Notes: a model not told the origin generated them from the sequence alone. A DNA stretch of 64,000 bases from Lasiodiplodia sp. COLG20 (GCA_009801085.1 VNWV01000033.1:52723-116722); one strand, 5' to 3'; numbered from the stretch's first letter, positions 21,549 through 33,095 are shown. Numbers and translations are program-made.

Positions 21549-22499
21549 GGCAGGGAAAAATAAGGTTATAAGAGATGAAGGATTGAGTAAATGATTTGAG
21601 GAGTCGGTACAAAAAGAGGGCTTAGAAAGCTTTCTAATGAAGAGGAGATGTATCTCTTCAAAAGGAATTGACAAGAAGACGGATCACACTCAGCCAGGTT
21701 CTAAAGAGGGAATGAGTATTATCATTAGCTGAGGGGAGATCTGTCAACTTTCCTTGACAGGGGGATGCCAGAAGCGGATGATATATTTTGTGCATATCTG
21801 TATGGCTGCTTGGCTATCATCATTCAGCTACTGATATCGACATACGCGAAGTTGCGCCGACCCTATCATCTTTTAACCCTGGAGTATCATTATCGATTGT
21901 GTGACATGAAAAGCGAAGTTCTATTAGTTGATTGGGATACCTACGAAAATCCAAGACAGGTTTCCCTCATGGCTGAAGGGAGCTGACTGCGGCCTCCCAA
22001 CGAGGCTGTGTGTTTCGCACACCCGGGGCCGGATGACAGGCTGCGCATCCTGGTAGGATCACAGCCTCGTCCCGGCAATTGAAATGAGTGGCGGAGGGAT
22101 TTTGCCAAAGTTCTCGGCAAGGCTAAGGTCATGCACTTTGCGTCCCCGCATCGTCTTACATGCATGGCTGCTGCCTGGCCGTCCTCAACCAGAGCTAGTC
22201 ACATGCTTATAAGTCTATAGAGAACTTGACATTCTCTCATGGACCAGCGTTACCTTCCATCTACATTCCCAGTGGCTAGATGAAGCGACTCACTCCCATA
22301 GACCTTGCACTCTAACGAGTCAATTATCTTGCAGCTTTAACACATCTCTGTGAAACGAGACAAATAATTCTGTACTATAACGGTAGTCACGGTAGCCACT
22401 GTAAAGCCCTGATTGTACGACAGCGATCTTGATTGATAATTAAAGATTGACATGCATTCCTGAGATCACATATCGTGTGCAGTAGTAATGATGAATTGC
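21549..22499. other. intergenic, no gene recognised
   Basis: Promoter region of the HET gene and 3' region of the cysteine-rich peptide gene. No supported gene or repeat. Confidence 0.5.
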
Positions 22500-22754
22500 T
22501 TAACACCTCACACCGGGCTACACGTACATCAGCAATAATACTGCAATAGAAGTTTTCCTTACTTACGTGGCAAGAATCAACGGCACAAGAGTCGGAATCC
22601 TGCCTGCAGTACTCGCAGTCGCGGCACTTAATGAGGTCAGCATATCGTGAAAAATAGACGCCCGGTTAGCATAAAGAAAGGAACATACGGCAACATGGGC
22701 CATGACGCCGCTGAGGCCGGCAACAATGACAGAAGCAATGGCGAAGAAGCGCAT
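22500..22754 (-). CDS. small cysteine-rich secreted peptide (effector-like candidate)
   Basis: Three tiny exons, 22754-22689, 22626-22567 and 22517-22500, separated by GT-AG introns of 62 bp (GTATGT...TTAAG) and 49 bp (GTAAGT...GTGTAG). Both introns are phase 0, and together the exons encode just 47 residues. Residues 1-19 are a signal peptide (MRFFAIASVIVAGLSGVMA). The mature peptide of about 28 residues holds six cysteines in the pattern CxxCxxC-x6-C-x4-C-x5-C, including CRDCEYCR and ending in PGVRC before the stop. Intron 1 can also be read through without a stop, giving a 63-residue cysteine-poor alternative; the spliced form is preferred because exon 2 opens exactly at a CxxC motif and both introns have good signals. 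Size and Cys content fit small secreted effectors or antimicrobial-type peptides; no family recognised. Confidence 0.7.
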
Positions 22755-24719
22755 TCTTAAGATTGAGTGAAAAGGAGAAAGTGTTAATTCGTCGATGTGA
22801 ACTTTGTAGTTGCGAACGGAAGCCTTTCTTCGGACTGCTTTATCTATTAATGCATTCGAGAAAGCCCATTTCTTGTCACCATATCTGCACCAAATACGAG
22901 CATTTCAAGCATGTCTGGCCTGATGAGCCCAATGTACCTGCCTGGGTTGTACTACAAACTCCGAACAGCAGGCCCGAGGGCCGACAGGCCGACACGATTT
23001 GTTTCAGGAGTTGTTGTCAAACGTCACCATCGTCCAATATTCCCGCAGGCAGGAGAGTTTCCCCACCGTGTCTCCACATGAAATTGGTCAGACGTCTAGC
23101 GCTGCGGCGTCAAGCGTGATTGTTTCTTGTCTGTGAAGCTCGGTCTTAACGATATCCTACTCGAAAAAGCGGGATGGGCACCATCCCCCACCTAAGACAT
23201 TTTGTCACAATACCTACCACGCCACTTCCCTCAGTAAATCACATGAATTACCCCACCGCTGTAGCAAGGTGTAGTATAATGTTCAATAAGCCCCAAGTTC
23301 TTCACGCTGTGCGCTTAATCACCCACAGTGCCAGCTCTGTTAAGTCTTCCGGCGAAGTCACGGTCGGTAGCCTGGGCAAGAAACCGGACTCAATCATACG
23401 GACGAAGGTGACTGCAAGTCATGCGTCTTCCATAATAATCACCGGAGATTGAATAAGTCTTGATAAGCAAGTGCGGGCCGTGCGACCGAGGCTGGGCGGA
23501 TGGTCCTGAAGAACATACATCTGCCGGTAGCCATGCCGCATTACCGAGAGACACCTTGCAACTGTTACTGGCCGCACACGGTGCGCCTTAAGATGTGCAA
23601 TGAGGGAAAGGTGCAATCAAACTTCAAGACATAACAACTAAACAGGTGGCTTTTATCATAATATCACGCCAATGGCCGGTGCCGAAAGAGTATCATTCTG
23701 TGTAACTATGACAAAGTTTGTCGTTGTAGTACGATTAAAGGCGAAGGCCTGAGAGTAGTAGTGTCTCTATGCATGTTCTCAAAAAGGCGGCTTTGATCCA
23801 GCGCTCGGGACGGTGGGCGCAGAATCTCTTTCGCCGTTCTGTTCTAACCGGGTGACCTTCTTAGACCTTACCACTGTCCTAATCAGTGGCTTTAACAGAG
23901 CTCGTTGGGGAATTCCCATGAAGATCAATCTCCTCACCAAGAGACAATCTTCAACAAGTGTTAGAGGAGGTCGCCAGGGGTTAGATTTGATGAGGGCGGC
24001 GGAAGAAGAGGTATTTCGCATACCGGGAGCGGGCTGATTGCTCATTAGTATTTGCAATTGGTTATATTCACGTTGTGGGCAATAAAGCGTCACCATGTTT
24101 GGAAATCAGTTAGCTAAAGCCATTAGTTTTGTTCTTGAACAATCTTTCCTGTACCTGGAAAAAGGATTCTATATAGGTTGTAGTGTTGTTCTGGTACCTG
24201 ATGTGTACGTTGAGAACACCAAAAATATCGCGGTTTGCTATTTCCTGCCTTTCTGGACCATGGTGAAGAAATTAAAGAAGTGGTCAGATTGAGAGATGTC
24301 CCCAGTATTCGGAAAGAATTTACAACGGAAGCGCTGGAGCGAATGTCCGGAGATAGATAATTACAGCTTTCTTCTGCATTCACGCCTAGATGTTAGCTTC
24401 AAATGCTGATCAGATGTTCGGGAATAATGCGTTGAGGCAACAGTATCGTAACCGAGTCGGAGGAAGATAAGCGCATGGATATCCACAGCGTACACGCATA
24501 CGTTCTCGATCAGGCTTGGCTAGTTCAATTTCCCAGCTCCTCTGGATGTGTGAGAATCAATTCAGGATGTCTTCAGCGTCGAATTGTCCTGCCAATATTC
24601 CCTTATCATAGTGGGCCTTGCAGCATCGTGCAGTATGCCACGTGACTCCCAGATCCGAGGTCTATTGCTTGCCCCGGAGTAATGCCTCAGCGTATAGCAG
24701 CTGTCCACATTCTTCTCTG
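22755..24719. other. long intergenic stretch, no gene recognised
   Basis: Nearly 2 kb with only short open frames, none with a recognisable domain. No MITE copy or RNA gene found. Confidence 0.5.
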
Positions 24720-26354
24720 TTAAATAGGTCGGCCGAGACGTGTGATCGTCTTATCGTCCTTGAAAATCCACCACGCAGGAACTATCAAAAGGGTAGCGCC
24801 AACGACGATACTGGACCCGCCAAAAACCTGGCCACCGAGATAGCTAACGCCTTGTTGGTCGTCCCGTTTTCCCTTGACCAAAGCGCCAGCAATGGGCGCG
24901 CCGATCAGCTCGGCAAAGGCTCCGACAGTCCACATGAAGCCTATACGAAGGCCAACGTTGGATGGGTTCGAGAGGCGCGACGCTACTGCATTTGGTATCG
25001 AGACGACAATGCCGGACATAAATCTGGGAAGGTTTCTTTGTCAGGGCTGGAGTTGTCACAGGCATGGATGTAGGGGTGACAGGGTGGGGAAAGCTTCGAT
25101 GAGATCGTGAATCATACCCAACCAAAAAGCACCATACTGTAATCCCTGAGACATTGTGGATTGCCAGCCAAGAGAATACAATGATGCTCAATGATGCAGC
25201 GCCGGCGAACAGTACGACAGCACTTCCGACGATCTGGTCTAGGCATGCCGGCAGGACGCGCCCGAAGAAGCTTCCAGCGTTGAGGATGGATAATAAGGAG
25301 GATGCTGTCGTGCCGAGCGATTGCGAGGCAAAGGGTACAATGTAGAAAAGAGGCACCCAATAGCCAAGAAAAACGAAGAAAACACCCATGCACAGGAAAA
25401 CGTAGGCTCGGTCGCTAAGACTGGTAAGCAAAGGGCCCATTCGGCTGCGCACGGTCCGGCCTGGAGTTGGAAGAGGTCTGGCTGGTGATACCCGGTCCCG
25501 CGGCTGAATGCGTTCACCTGGTCGATGGCGGACGCGATAGAGGCCATGTGTCAAGCAACGGATGTCTGTCAACAGGACGAAAGCCACTAAGGCCAGGACC
25601 AGAACGAGCAGACCAAGAACACGGTTTGTCCACCCGAAGCCAATCAGCGGTAGTAGCTGGCGGAACATGATTGGCAGGATGACGCCTCCCACTGCGCTGC
25701 CAGTCGCCGCCATGCCGAGTGCCACGGCGCGTTTACTTGTAAATTGATTTGAAACGATGGAGACGGCGGGGACATACAATAGCCCGCTCCCTGCGAGGCA
25801 AGGTTAACGCCTTGCAAGATATGTAGGGTGCTGGAGGGCCACAAACCAATTCCTACACAAACTCCCTGTGTGAGCAGGACTTGGTAGTAGCTCTGAGCCA
25901 GGCTGAGCATCATCAGTCCGAGTACCACCAGCGCCATCCCTGCGGCCAGCACGGACTGAACATATCCTCGGTCAAAGAATGCACCAGCGAACAGTCCCAC
26001 GAAGCTCAGGAGGAACACCTGCGTTGTACCAATCCACGAGATGGCAGAGGACGAATAGGTGTTAAGGAGGGCGGTCTCGTAGTATGCCTGGTACGAGCCA
26101 AAGGTAGAAGCAACTCCGAGCGTGATTAAAAATACACAGAAGCCGCCGAAGACTTTCAGGTAAGCACGAACACCACCGTTCGGAGGTGCAGACTCTGCTT
26201 CGTCTCCGCGGCCTCGGGGTATTTGCGGCTGATATTGGACTGCGTTTCGCGTTGCAAGAAGTATGCCGGGTGTAGTTGGTGATAAGGTTGAGGACGACGT
26301 TTGTGCTGCTGTGGAGCCACCCCTTTGGGAAGATGTAGGTGCTGCTCGCTGCAT
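24720..26354 (-). CDS. MFS transporter, monocarboxylate/riboflavin-transporter-like (MCT family)
   Basis: Exons 26354-25847, 25790-25118 and 25023-24720 with introns of 56 and 94 bp give 494 residues. After a polar N-terminus of about 65 residues, the first helix starts at FGGFCVFLITLGVASTFG and is followed by SYQAYYETALLNTYSSSAISWIGTTQ, the fungal MCT signature. Twelve hydrophobic segments can be followed, with CVGIGSGLLYVPAVSIVSNQ across the first splice and FMSGIVVSIPNAVA after the second. The central loop (about DIRCLTHG to SRMGPLL) contains a 57-bp in-frame stretch (25461-25517) with its own GTGAAC donor and CTCCAG acceptor; removing it gives 475 residues. The family exchanges carboxylates or riboflavin across the plasma membrane; the substrate is unknown here. 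Divergent from the FAD oxidoreductase gene. Confidence 0.88.
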
Positions 26355-27253
26355 TTCGAGTTGGATTTTAATTTTTTTTTCAAGAGAGATATATACAAGA
26401 CGGGGACAGACGAGGAAGGTAGCCTGTGCCTTAGTGCGGGGTCACAATCAACCCCACACAGGCGTGCTGACAAATTGATTCCGCAAAAGTTGTTGCCGCA
26501 GCATTCTTGGTGAGACAATTCAACCGGAAAAGGTATAACATGAATTCTCCAAAAAAAAAAAAAAAGGGGGGGGATGAAAAATATTGTACCTACAGCCATT
26601 ATCAACAATCCTTAACATGAGAGATGCACAGATTGAGCACAGATTGATGCGGGGAATATTTGAGGTTTGAGGCGTGCCATATTGAACATCGGGCATTCAA
26701 CCACTGACTGGTGATCCGTCAGAAGCGGTCATGTATCTACTGTAGGATTAGAAGAGAGTTCTTTGCGGTCTCCAGCCTCGTTTAGATTCCTTTTCACGAC
26801 GCAATCGCCACTGATTCAGGTATAGACGCCTGCTATGGCTGCAGAGGGCGCGCCAAGCCGGAGTGCGCGTAGATATGGGATGCTTTTAGCAATGTTTTCC
26901 GCGCCAAGGTTGTTTTCATGGCTCAATCTCAGCGTCCATCCCAGGTGTTGGTGTCCCGATAGTTGCGGGCAGTATGACGCGGGGACTTCTTTATGGTGGG
27001 TCCTTCCTACTGCCAGCATCCCGACCATTGCACTTGCTGATTTAGGAAAGTCGAATGAGCAGCCCTCTATCGGCCAAGAACACGCAGGCGCTCATTGCAA
27101 CGGGCGGCAAAAGCCGAAGATGAGCGCTCACAGGCATTCTGCGGAGGGGATGCAGAATCATGGACATAAAAAGCGGCAAGCTTGAAGTGATAGAGGAAAA
27201 GCCATTTCTCCTACTAGTCCCTTTCACCCGAAGTGCTCATCTTTTCACCCAAC
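26355..27253. promoter_or_regulatory. divergent promoter region, MFS / FAD oxidoreductase
   Basis: About 900 bp between divergent starts (26354 minus and 27254 plus). It includes an A17 plus G8 homopolymer junction at about 26551-26575 and an ACATAAAAAG TATA-like element near 27163 for the plus-strand gene. No gene recognised. Confidence 0.5.
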
Positions 27254-28756
27254 ATGTCAGGCTCACCCGAAGGCATCTACGAGCCCGGCATCGTCGACCC
27301 GGGATTGCCAGTCCCCCATTCGACCAAGTCCTTCTGGCTCTCTTCACCTCACCCACTCGCCAACTACCAATCCCCCTGGCCGAATGACGTCATCGACGTC
27401 GCCATCATCGGCTCCGGCATCACAGGCACAAACATCGCGCGCACTCTCCTCCAAAAACAGCCCAACCTTCGCATCGTCGTCCTCGAAGCGCGGTCGCTCT
27501 GCTCCGGCGCAACCGGCCGCAATGGCGGGCATATCAAAACAATGTCCTTCGCGTCCTGGGAGCAGCGCAAGGCGGCATACGGCGTCAATGAGGCGGTCCG
27601 CATCACCGCCTTCGAGCACAGTCACCTGGACGCCCTAGAGCGGGCGGCCCGCGAGAACGACATCGACTGCGACCTCGTCCGCACCGAGGGCGTCGACGCG
27701 TATTTCGACCAGGCGGCCTTCGACCGCGCGCGCGCCGCGCTCGAGGATATGCGTGCACACGCTCCGGAATTGGCGGCGCAGTACACCGTGTACACCAGCC
27801 CCGACCGCCTGCAGCGCGTCATGAAGCTCTCGCCGCGCTGCGTCGGCGCTATCGGCGTGCCTGCGGCGTCGGTCTGGCCGTACAAGCTGGTCACGGGGCT
27901 GATGGCGCGGATGATCGAGAGCGGGAAGCTGAACGTGCAGACGCACACGGCAGCGACAGCCATCGACGACGAGGACGCGAACGCCGCCGTGGTGCACACG
28001 TCCCGCGGCACACTCCGCGCGCGCCGCGTCGTGCACGCGACGAACGGCTGGCTGGGTCACTTGCTACCCGAGCTGCGCCCCTTCGTCTCGCCGGTGCGTG
28101 GGAACGTGGTGCGGTACGCGCCCTCTTCCTCTTCTCCATCTTCCGCCTCATCGCCCTCTTCAGCCTCCGCCTTAGTCTCCGCCTCCACCTCAGCCTCAGC
28201 CTCCGCCGCCTCCGCATCCCCATCCCCATTCGCGCTTTCCCCCTCCTTCTCCTTCTGGCTCCGCTACGCCACCCACGACTACGACTACCTGATCCAGTGC
28301 CGCAACGGCGCCGTCGTCGTCGGCCGTGCCAACACTGGTCGCCGCGCCACGGCCGACGACAGCGAGACTGATCTAACGCCTATGGCGCACCTCCGCGGCT
28401 TCGCGGCCGAAGTGCTAGCTGCTCCTCCTCCTACTGCTACTACCACACCATCATCATCATCGCCGCCGCCTGCAATCATTGACCACACCTGGTCGGGCAT
28501 CCTGGCCTTCGTGCAGGACGCGTCGCCGTTCATCGGGCCGTTGCCCGGGCGCCGGCGCCAGTGGGTGTGCGGGGCGTATCACGGCATCGGGATGATCAAG
28601 GCGTTCCGCGCGGCCGAGATGGTGGCCGGGATGCTGTTGGGCGAGGAGTTGGCGGATGAGTTTCCGCGGTCGATGTTGGTTACTGAGGAAAGGCTGCGGC
28701 GGTTGAGGGCGTCGCTGGAGGAGTGCGGGGCGGGGTTGGGGAAGCCGAGGCTGTGA
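27254..28756 (+). CDS. FAD-dependent amine/amino-acid oxidoreductase (DAO family)
   Basis: Single exon, 500 residues, from the ATG at 27254 (a more upstream ATG at 27233 adds seven residues). The DAO fold is clear: dinucleotide motif VAIIGSGITGTNIART (about 50-65), ARSLCSGATGRNGGHIK (about 82-98), and near the C-terminus DHTWSGILAFVQDASPFIGP plus GAYHGIGMIKAFRAAEMVAG, the FAD-contacting end. The family oxidises primary or secondary amines, N-methylated amino acids or D-amino acids to imines with release of H2O2. A Ser/Ala-rich low-complexity insert (about 289-326) interrupts the substrate domain and is probably a surface loop. The gene is unusually GC-rich and stands next to a Zn2Cys6 regulator, a monoamine oxidase and two types of permease, which points to catabolism of an amine-containing nutrient. 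The exact substrate is not known. Confidence 0.9.
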   Translation: MSGSPEGIYEPGIVDPGLPVPHSTKSFWLSSPHPLANYQSPWPNDVIDVAIIGSGITGTNIARTLLQKQPNLRIVVLEARSLCSGATGRNGGHIKTMSFASWEQRKAAYGVNEAVRITAFEHSHLDALERAARENDIDCDLVRTEGVDAYFDQAAFDRARAALEDMRAHAPELAAQYTVYTSPDRLQRVMKLSPRCVGAIGVPAASVWPYKLVTGLMARMIESGKLNVQTHTAATAIDDEDANAAVVHTSRGTLRARRVVHATNGWLGHLLPELRPFVSPVRGNVVRYAPSSSSPSSASSPSSASALVSASTSASASAASASPSPFALSPSFSFWLRYATHDYDYLIQCRNGAVVVGRANTGRRATADDSETDLTPMAHLRGFAAEVLAAPPPTATTTPSSSSPPPAIIDHTWSGILAFVQDASPFIGPLPGRRRQWVCGAYHGIGMIKAFRAAEMVAGMLLGEELADEFPRSMLVTEERLRRLRASLEECGAGLGKPRL

Positions 28757-29115
28757 GGGGATGTAGGTAGATGCAGATAGTGGAATAATAGGCTTTGATT
28801 GATGATTGTTGTAGTCAGGTTTACCGTGACGTAGTAATTAGCGGCGCGCGATTGGCGGGGTGCGAGGGGGTGCTCATTTTACTTGCTGCTTTGGGAATGG
28901 CTGATTTCTTATCTGCATCTCTCGGCTCTACATACTGGATACGACATCGCCGGCAACGAACCTGCCCCACATCCGGGGATAGCCCCGCATATCTAGGTGC
29001 TCATTTAGACTTCCTTTTTCTGCTTCTTCGTAGACGCGTCTTCGTCTTGTTCCCCACCTTGCTGCCTTCTCGACGCCATCCACAAACGGTCATCATATCC
29101 TCCGCCAATACCTCA
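28757..29115. other. intergenic, promoter of the Zn2Cys6 gene
   Basis: 359 bp between the FAD oxidoreductase stop and the regulator start. An upstream open frame (from 28795) runs into the regulator in frame but lacks features of a real N-terminus. Confidence 0.5.
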
Positions 29116-30929
29116 ATGCAGCGGAGATGCCGGCCTTACCGTCCCAAGGTGAAAGGTGCGTGCATATTTCCCGCTAAGACATGGCCGACATCCTCACGTG
29201 CCTCAGGTTGCTATCAATGCTCCCAGCGGCGGATAAACTGCGACCGTGGGGAACCCATGTGCGCTAAGTGTGTCTCCAAAGGCTTGGAATGCAGTGGCCT
29301 GGGCATACGCCATCGCTTTAATGACGGAATGGCTGCTCGAGGCAAGTGTGTGGGCAAGACAGTTCAGGCAGTTCACGCCAACTCGACCAACTCGGCCGCC
29401 TTGAGGTGTATGATAAACGCTGAGCCTGGAACTTTGAAATATTTCGATGCTCCTTGGATAGAGCAAAGCCGTGTGGCCAGAATTACGCCACCGAACGCAA
29501 GGTTCCGGATTCTCTCATCTAGCACCGCTCGGGACAGCGGTAATGATGATGAACAACGCGAAATATCCCAGCGCGAATCCAGTAGAACCCTAACGGAAGA
29601 CCAGCCGTTGGATCCTTCCACGGCCAACCTGGCTTACGATTCGAGCCTCGAAACCACATCACCAGTTGAACTGAACAATAAGTCTGTCCAATTTGCTGGT
29701 GAATTGAAGGCATTCGGCTTGTCTGCAAACAATTCAAGAGGTCCCAGCTCCGCAATTCTCTGCCAACCCGTCCTAGGAAGCATGCCCTTTTGGAAGAAGA
29801 TGCTGCTTCTCAATTGTAAGTCAAATCACCGGGCAATGGTTTGGACTTTCCCCTCCTGATGATCCCAGTCTCAGAGAACATTGCCAACCACATGGTCGCA
29901 ATCGACGGCCTGCACAATGGTTGGCGTCATCTGGTCCTGCCAATCGCCCATACTGATGAGCTGGTCATGGATGCGGTGCTGGCTGCCTCAGCATTACACC
30001 TCTCCACTGATGATGATGCAACGGGCAATCATGCGCCAACCCAGATGGCACGCCGCTATGCTTCCATGCGCCTGCAACAACACCCAAGCTCTGACAGTCT
30101 ATACGTACGCGCCATCAAAGGTCTGATGAACCGTCGAGACCTGGCAGTGTCTACCGCTCTTCACCAAAGCTTCGCCTTGCTGGCCATCTTAATCCTTCTA
30201 GTCGCCGTCATGGTGAGCGGATCTGAAGACTCTACCATCTTACTCCGCATGCTGCACTCAGCCTTCGAAGCAATCGGTGGAGAGGACGGACTCGGCAAGG
30301 GAGCGCTAGCCGAGTTCATGATACGCCAGATACACAAGTACGCACGTCCATAACACAACTCAACAAAAGCTGACCGGGTGAGCAGGATGCGCATCTACGC
30401 CGCTCCCTTCATCAGCGAGGAAAACGGCTTCCAAGCGCTCTCGTCGTCCCAAGCCCACACACAGCACGTCTTCGAATGTTTGAACCACTGCTCCCAGCAG
30501 CGTCCCGACGCGGCCGCCGCAGCGCCGTTCATCATGAGCCTCGTGCTGCAGGCTCACGACATATACCTCCGGCAAGTGGCCGCCGTGCCGCCGACGGACC
30601 CGTCACAACAACCACCATCACTGCCGTCCGCGTCCGATTCGACACAGCTCGTGCAGCGATTCAAGCAGACGCTCGAAGGGTTTCCGCACGACTTGCCCGG
30701 AGAGCAGGTCCTGGTCTGGGCAACCTTCATCGCGGCGTCCGACTGCGTCCTGGACGAGCACAAAGCGTTCTTCGAAGACGTCTTTCTCCGGTACTTCGTC
30801 CGCAGCGGGTTTCGCAACGTGCTGCGCGGCTTAGACCAGTTGCGTCGGACGTGGGCGAGGAGGAGTGCCAGAGGAGGAGGGGAAAGGTGGACGTCTGTCT
30901 TACCACAGGCGGGGGTGTTTGTCGTGTAA
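29116..30929 (+). CDS. Zn2Cys6 transcription factor with fungal-specific domain (DUF3468 type)
   Basis: Four exons: 29116-29155, 29207-29815, 29869-30337, 30386-30929; introns of 51, 53 and 48 bp; 553 residues. The first intron splits the gene inside the DNA-binding module, and splicing restores it: PKVKGCYQCSQRRINCDRG then EPMCAKCVSKGLECSG, with six cysteines at 15, 18, 25, 32, 35 and 42 that bind two zinc ions. A basic linker follows, then the regulatory domain with ENIANHMVAIDGLHNGWRHL and DELVMDAVLAASALHL, a pattern of the fungal-specific TF domain 2 family. It lies between the FAD oxidoreductase and the monoamine oxidase, so it is the natural candidate to control this cluster, probably through CGG-containing sites; that regulatory link is inference. 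The translation continues to the TGA-less end VFVV and stop TAA at 30927-30929. Confidence 0.92.
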
Positions 30930-31021
30930 CAAAGAGAGCAAACAGGAGACCGTAACATTTCAAGCAAAAGAAAAAGAATTGAACAAATGATGGATAGCAC
31001 AGAAGATCAGTAATTACGGAA

Positions 31022-32730
31022 CTACAGAGATGGCTTAATGCGTCTCGCCGGACCCAGCTCGTCGGCAATCGTTTTGGCCGCACGCGTGCCCTCCTCGATG
31101 GCTCCGTCGATGAAGCCGCGCCACCCGACGGCCCAGTCGCCGCTAGCGAAGAGGATGTTGCCGGACCGCTCCCGCAGTGCGTCGAGGTGTTTGAAGCTGT
31201 AGTCCGGCGGGAACATGCACCACGTGCCGCGCGAGAGCGGATCGTTTGTCCAGTCGTGCCACACCTGTACGCAAAAAACGTGTCAGCCATTCCCGTCCTC
31301 TGGAGAAAAGGAAGAAAGCAAAAGGGCAACTCACCACCTTCTCCACCTCCATCTCATGCACCGCCCTCACCGCCTCCGCAATCCCCCTCCCCTCATCCTG
31401 CGGCGATGGCAGCACCCCATCACCTTTCGCAAAGCACACCAGATGCGTGTTCCCACCCGGCGTCAAGCCATCGCCACGCGCCGTCAACAATCGGGATCCC
31501 TCCTTCTCCTCCGATGTCACAGCGGCAGCCCAATCCCGCAACCCCCCGCCATCCCGCGCCTCAACATGCCACTTCGCGCCTTTGCCGACATGTCCGCTCG
31601 CGCAGGCGGCCGCCTTACCCCGCGGCAGCGGCGGCTCAAACCGCACGTCCCGCAGCACGTTGAGCGGGACGGTACAAACGACGCGGCGACCGACGAACCG
31701 CTTTTGCTGCTCACCACCACCGCCGCCAGCAGCGAGCAAAGCAACCGTCCCGTCCTCCCGCTGCACAACAGCCTCCACGCGCGTACCAAACGCCCACGCC
31801 AGCCTCCCCGTCCCCACCGCCTCGTCGAACAACGCGCGCGCGAGTCCAGATTGCCCCCCGCCGCTCTTGCCCAGCTTCCACGTCTCCGTCGCAGCGTACA
31901 TTCCGGCCGTCGAGTATCCCGACAGCGCCCACCAGCGCAGCACGTCGAAGAAGCCCGTCTGTTCCATCGGCGCGCCGGATATGGCGCCGAGGAAGGCGGT
32001 CAGCAGCGCGTGTTCGGTAGCGGAGAGCAGCGGGCGGATGGCGGCGAGGCGCTGGGCGGCGGACAGCTGCTCGTACTGGGCGGCGCTGGGGGAGAAGTGG
32101 GGAGAGTGCGGGAGCGGGAGGACGGTGTCGTCGATGGTGCAGAAGGTGGTGAAGGCGTGGGTGGTTATGCGGTCCTGCTGCGCGTCAGCGGGTTGTTGTG
32201 AGGGCGGGGGGCGGAGAGCGTCTTGCCGCTTCCTCTTTGCTCAGGATCGCTGTCTCGCCGTCGATGCGGGCGGTGAAGTAGTTGGAGGTACTCGTGCCGT
32301 CGCCCTCGCTGGAGACGAGGTCGGTGCTCAAGCCGTACCGCGTCATCTCGCGCCACACGTGCGGCTGGTGCCAGTGGATCCACGTCCCGCCCATCTCGTA
32401 CAGGTGCCCGTCCACCTCGGCCGTGTAGGTGCGTCCGCCGATGCGGTCGCGTGCCTCGAGGAGGAGGACCTTGTAGCCTGGGTGATCGGGGGAAAGTTAG
32501 CGCCGCTGTTGCTCAAAACGTCTGGCTTGGGTCGGATAATGTGAACCTGAGAGCGTGAGATCTCGGCATGCTGTCAGCCCGGCGTAGCCGGCTCCGAGGA
32601 CGATGACATCGAAGGTGTCAGAGACGTGGGCGGGAATGTTGCGGGGTGGGGTTATAACGGCGCTGCATTTTAAGCCTTGTTGGAGCTTGTTATCGTTGGG
32701 GGTGTACAGGAAGCCTTCGCGCGTTGCCAT
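31022..32730 (-). CDS. flavin-containing monoamine oxidase
   Basis: Four exons: 32730-32547, 32477-32227, 32174-31335, 31264-31022, giving 505 residues. Introns are 69 bp, 52 bp (a GC-AG intron) and 70 bp. The FAD motif FDVIVLGAGYAGLTACRDL (40-58) is followed after the splice by LLLEARDRIGGRTYT and the MGGTWIHWHQPHVW segment, which are diagnostic of fungal monoamine oxidases. The C-terminus has ILFASGDWAVGWRGFIDGAI, the FAD/substrate-side motif. There is no cysteine-flavin SGGCY motif at the usual position, so a covalent flavin is not evident. The enzyme class deaminates amines to aldehydes with production of ammonia and H2O2. It faces the Zn2Cys6 gene tail-to-tail with only about 90 bp between stop codons. 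Cytosolic or peroxisomal location cannot be decided; the extreme C-terminus IKPSL is close to, but not clearly, a PTS1 signal. Confidence 0.92.
32175..32226 (-). other. GC-AG intron in the monoamine oxidase gene
   Basis: The stretch between exons 2 and 3 contains no GT dinucleotide that could serve as donor. A 52-bp intron starting GCAAGA and ending GCAGCAG, with a CGCTGAC branch-like site, restores the frame from SKEEA to DRITTHAFTTFC. Reading through gives an in-frame TGA. Confidence 0.8.
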
Positions 32731-33095
32731 AGTTGCAACCTAGCCCTGTACGAGGACCTGATAGTATAAAAATCTAGGAGTCCGGTCTGGCATAATATAT
32801 GTAGTATGTAGGAATTTTGTAGTAGTGAATCGAGGAGCCCGCGGAGTCCGGCTGGCGGCGAATTAGCGTGGAACTCCAAGTACCTATCGATAACGACTCA
32901 GCCTGACGCCGGCAGTGTCGTCCAGACAGCCGAAGCTGTGGCTAAGGTTAGCTCTCGGCCCCGCCTCAAAGCATCCACAGTTCGCGGCGGTTCCCATGAA
33001 TTCCCAAAGCGGAAGGTTGAATGAGTACCTCCCGGCCCGCACGGGCCATGCCATATCTTGCCGGCCGAGGCTGCTGGCTGTGCCGATCACTCTTA
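32731..33095. other. intergenic, promoter of the monoamine oxidase gene
   Basis: 365 bp up to the MITE copy C; nothing else recognised. Confidence 0.5.

Noticed and set aside
27635..28060. Arg/Ala-rich minus-strand frames over the FAD oxidoreductase
   Set aside because: Shadows caused by high third-position GC in the real gene.
31187..32544. Long plus-strand frames (up to 432 codons) over the monoamine oxidase
   Set aside because: Antisense shadows of GC-rich exon 3; Ser/Pro-rich with no domain, while the minus strand encodes a complete enzyme.
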